Origin: Acetivibrio saccincola
Lineage (GTDB): Bacteria > Bacillota > Clostridia > Acetivibrionales > Acetivibrionaceae
Direction: 5' to 3'
DNA length: 64,000 nt
NCBI RefSeq assembly: GCF_002844395.1
Contig: NZ_CP025197.1
Coordinates: 2,790,001-2,854,000, forward strand
Of this stretch, positions 61,894-64,000 are shown one piece after another. Position numbers and translations under genes: made by a program. The notes below the pieces were generated by a model that was given only the letters and a program-made list of their open reading frames with translations, made no database searches and was not told where the DNA came from. Numbering within the stretch: the first letter of the stretch is position 1; every line of letters starts with the position of its first letter.

Positions 61894-63006
61894 CTAATAA
61901 GGAATGTAAACATCTAAATCACCAGGTAAATTTTCTCTTTCAACAGCATTTAAAAGTATTATAGAAACGTTATTTTTCCTTGCCTTTATTTTTCTAATGG
62001 TATTACATATTTTTTCAGTAAGATAAGATGTCAGTATTATAACTTCTGTATTTTGATAATTTTTATAAATATCATTTATAAAATATTCAAAATCCTGAAC
62101 TTTTTTTAATTTAAGTCTTGCAAGAATGCCTAAAAGCTCATTTACATGTTCCCACCCTACAGCCTCTTTGGTGTTTATAGGATTTTTTTCATTAAATATA
62201 CTTCCATTTGTAGAAAAACTTAATGGCAAACTCTCTTTTAACGCTTTGTCAAATACAGTGGCAGCCACTTTTATACCAAATTCTATATATTCTTTATCTA
62301 TAACTTCATCCGGTTCACTGTCACGGGACTGAATGTTTAAAACAACAGCAGTTTTTAAATTAGCCGTAAAATCATTCTTTTTTACCATAAGCCTATTCCT
62401 GCTTGCCGTTGCCTTCCAATGAATACGGTTTAAAGCATCGCCTGGCATATATTCCCTAATCCCTGAAAACATAAAGGGGTCATCATTTATCCATCTTCTT
62501 ACTATGGTATCCCCTATAATGCGGCTTGCCGGCCTAAAACACCGTTCAAGTACCACCGGTGCCGGATAAACCAACAGTTGAGCTTCAACATCTATAACAT
62601 CAGAAGATTCAGAAAAGGAGCCTAAAAAATCCCCTCCCACAAGGGTTATTTTGTCAATTTTATAATACCCTCTTTTGAGGCATTTTACATTCCAGCGCCT
62701 TGTAGTTTTTTGATAGCTTTTTAAAAAAAAGTTGCTTGTTACAAACCGGCTTTCCTGTGCTATAACAGCATCCTTTCCCGCAAAATCAAGCCATTTTGAA
62801 GTATATATTTCAGCTTTTATCCATGAAATTGGTATGGGTTTTTTGTTATATATTATTTCTTCAAGAAAAATACTGTCCCCTTCAGTGGCTTTGTCTACAC
62901 TAAAACTACAGGAATACTCAAGATTGTGAAATAGAAAGAAATTTAATAAAAAACCTTGAATATATACTGCAGCTAAGAATATTATAATCAAAGCAAGAAT
63001 TTCCAT
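61894..63006 (-). CDS. DUF58-domain protein
   Basis: The 370-residue protein has an N-terminal membrane segment, a beta-rich middle, and the DUF58 signature in FSGIREYMPGDALNRIHWKA followed by TASRNRLMVKK, then a vWA-like C-terminal fold. DUF58 proteins act as partners of MoxR ATPases. AAAAGGAG lies just before the ATG. It lies 12 bp behind the MoxR gene. Confidence 0.92.
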   Translation of the reverse strand: MEILALIIIFLAAVYIQGFLLNFFLFHNLEYSCSFSVDKATEGDSIFLEEIIYNKKPIPISWIKAEIYTSKWLDFAGKDAVIAQESRFVTSNFFLKSYQKTTRRWNVKCLKRGYYKIDKITLVGGDFLGSFSESSDVIDVEAQLLVYPAPVVLERCFRPASRIIGDTIVRRWINDDPFMFSGIREYMPGDALNRIHWKATASRNRLMVKKNDFTANLKTAVVLNIQSRDSEPDEVIDKEYIEFGIKVAATVFDKALKESLPLSFSTNGSIFNEKNPINTKEAVGWEHVNELLGILARLKLKKVQDFEYFINDIYKNYQNTEVIILTSYLTEKICNTIRKIKARKNNVSIILLNAVERENLPGDLDVYIPY

Positions 63007-63018
63007 AGAATTCTCCTT

Positions 63019-63972
63019 TTAAAAATCTTCCAAAGGCACCTTTACCTTGTCTAAAATTTGTAATATGGCGGTTTCTGAAGCTTTTGTCTCTTCTTGCATT
63101 GCATACCCTCTGAGTATTATTCTATGTGCCAGTACAGGTACCGCCATGTATTTTACATCATCAGGGGTTACAAAGTCACGGCCCTTTAAGGCTGCATAAG
63201 CCTGGGAAGCTTTCATAAGTGCAATACAGCCCCTAGGGCTTACACCTAAAGTTATATTTTCAAAATTCCTTGTCTCTTCAACAATATCCACTATATAATC
63301 CTTTACTGTTGCACTTATTTTTATTTTGTCAATTGTGTTTTGAGCCTCCAATATTTCCTCCTTATTTGCTACACAGTCTATAGTTTCAAAAGGACTTCCC
63401 TCCTGAAACCTGTCCAGCATTTTTCTGCTCTCTTCGATTAAGGGATAACCTATTTTCAGTTTAACAAGAAAGCGGTCAAGCTGTGCCTCCGGTAGTGGAA
63501 AAGTCCCCTGTATCTCAACAGGGTTTTGAGTTGCAATAACCAAGAAAGGTTTAGAAAGACTTTTTGTTTCCCCGTCAATTGTAACTTGTTTCTCTTCCAT
63601 ACACTCTAATAAACTTGACTGTGTCCTTGGGGTGGCCCTGTTAATTTCATCTGCCAGCAAAATGTTTGTAAAAACAGGACCAGGTCTGAATTCAAATTCA
63701 CATTCCTTTTGGTTGTAGTAATTTATTCCGGTAATGTCAGAGGGCAGAAGGTCAGGGGTAAACTGAATCCTGCTAAAGCTACAGTCTATGGACTTTGCAA
63801 GGCATTTTGCCAGCATTGTCTTTCCTACCCCCGGGACATCTTCAAGTAAAACATGCCCTGAAGATAAAAGTGCTGTCAAAACAAGGTGGATAACATCTTC
63901 CTTCCCAACTATTACTTTAGAAATGTTTGCCTTTATTCTTTCGCATAATTCTTTTACATCTGAAACCTCCAC
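63019..63972 (-). CDS. MoxR-family AAA+ ATPase
   Basis: The 317-residue protein has the MoxR plan: VIVGKEDVIHLVLTALLSSG, Walker A EDVPGVGKTM, NILLADEINRATPRTQSSLL (Walker B and sensor region), the ATQNPVEIQGTFPLPEAQLD motif, and a C-terminal helical lid with GVSPRGCIALMKASQAYA. MoxR proteins are chaperones that load metals or assemble complexes. The start is GTG after AAGGGGGCGGG. It heads the operon with the DUF58 and DUF4129-type genes. The promoter lies at or beyond the window edge. Confidence 0.95.
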   Translation of the reverse strand: MEVSDVKELCERIKANISKVIVGKEDVIHLVLTALLSSGHVLLEDVPGVGKTMLAKCLAKSIDCSFSRIQFTPDLLPSDITGINYYNQKECEFEFRPGPVFTNILLADEINRATPRTQSSLLECMEEKQVTIDGETKSLSKPFLVIATQNPVEIQGTFPLPEAQLDRFLVKLKIGYPLIEESRKMLDRFQEGSPFETIDCVANKEEILEAQNTIDKIKISATVKDYIVDIVEETRNFENITLGVSPRGCIALMKASQAYAALKGRDFVTPDDVKYMAVPVLAHRIILRGYAMQEETKASETAILQILDKVKVPLEDF

Positions 63973-64000
63973 TTGCCCGCCCCCTTAGTTTTAGTTTATT

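Overview
The window looks like a chromosomal segment of a low-GC, anaerobic, endospore-forming Firmicute of the class Clostridia. The reasons are: an AT-rich background; a [FeFe]-hydrogenase maturase (HydF); the Firmicute stress cluster ctsR-mcsA-mcsB-clpC with radA and disA; the Rex redox repressor; spore-related genes (spore photoproduct lyase, a CwlD-like amidase, a CotH-family kinase); and Gram-positive Shine-Dalgarno sites (AGGAGG) in front of nearly every gene. The genus cannot be fixed from the sequence alone. No rRNA, tRNA or CRISPR array was seen.

Layout. 1-1.6 kb: a hydrogenase-maturation operon (hydF, then the start of a probable hydG) with a strong promoter and a long structured leader. 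1.66-10.1 kb: an accessory island holding an ISLre2-type element, a stub of an ABC ATPase, an orphan zinc-ribbon-like protein, an IS21-family element with an intact 7-bp target duplication but dead istA and istB, an orphan double-glycine-leader (bacteriocin-like) peptide, and an Rpn/YhgA-type nuclease. 10.1-21.4 kb: transport and resistance genes, namely a MATE exporter, an antibiotic-resistance-type ABC-F protein with a possible attenuator, a tandem-PII protein overlapping a DUF1538 membrane protein, a heterodimeric ABC exporter under a MarR regulator, and a divergent MFS transporter sharing the operator. 21.4-25.8 kb: an old-yellow-enzyme-type reductase, a hemerythrin-CheX pair and a TtcA-like protein.

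25.8-39.1 kb: disA and radA, then a 6-kb block of envelope-type genes (glycosyltransferase, membrane proteins, metallophosphoesterase, a broken glycerophosphodiester phosphodiesterase), then clpC, mcsB, mcsA and ctsR behind a textbook CtsR operator. 39.2-49.9 kb: a 59-codon gene, a DUF1624-type membrane protein, an EF-G paralogue, an aroF-tyrA-aroA aromatic pathway set, rex, a YdiF-type ABC-F protein and a cell-wall amidase. 49.9-56 kb: a CotH-family protein, a 3-methyladenine DNA glycosylase that appears to start at ATC, a 591-bp terminal-inverted-repeat element and a frameshifted secreted M60-type metallopeptidase with carbohydrate-binding modules. 56-64 kb: an operon of YjbQ, a nucleosidase-like protein, spore photoproduct lyase and a short-chain dehydrogenase; then a PrsA-like foldase lipoprotein and a MoxR/DUF58/DUF4129-type operon running off the edge.

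A recurring theme is short perfect tandem duplications of 13-20 bp. One 14-bp copy breaks istA, another 14-bp copy breaks the phosphodiesterase gene, and a 20-bp copy separates the bacteriocin-like gene from its ribosome binding site. This looks like a local record of recent slippage-type mutation. No gene cluster here is clearly a new defence or biosynthetic system. The best candidates for something undescribed are the orphan double-glycine peptide with its dyad-rich promoter, the tandem-PII/DUF1538 pair, the hydF leader RNA, and the spore photoproduct lyase/nucleosidase operon.
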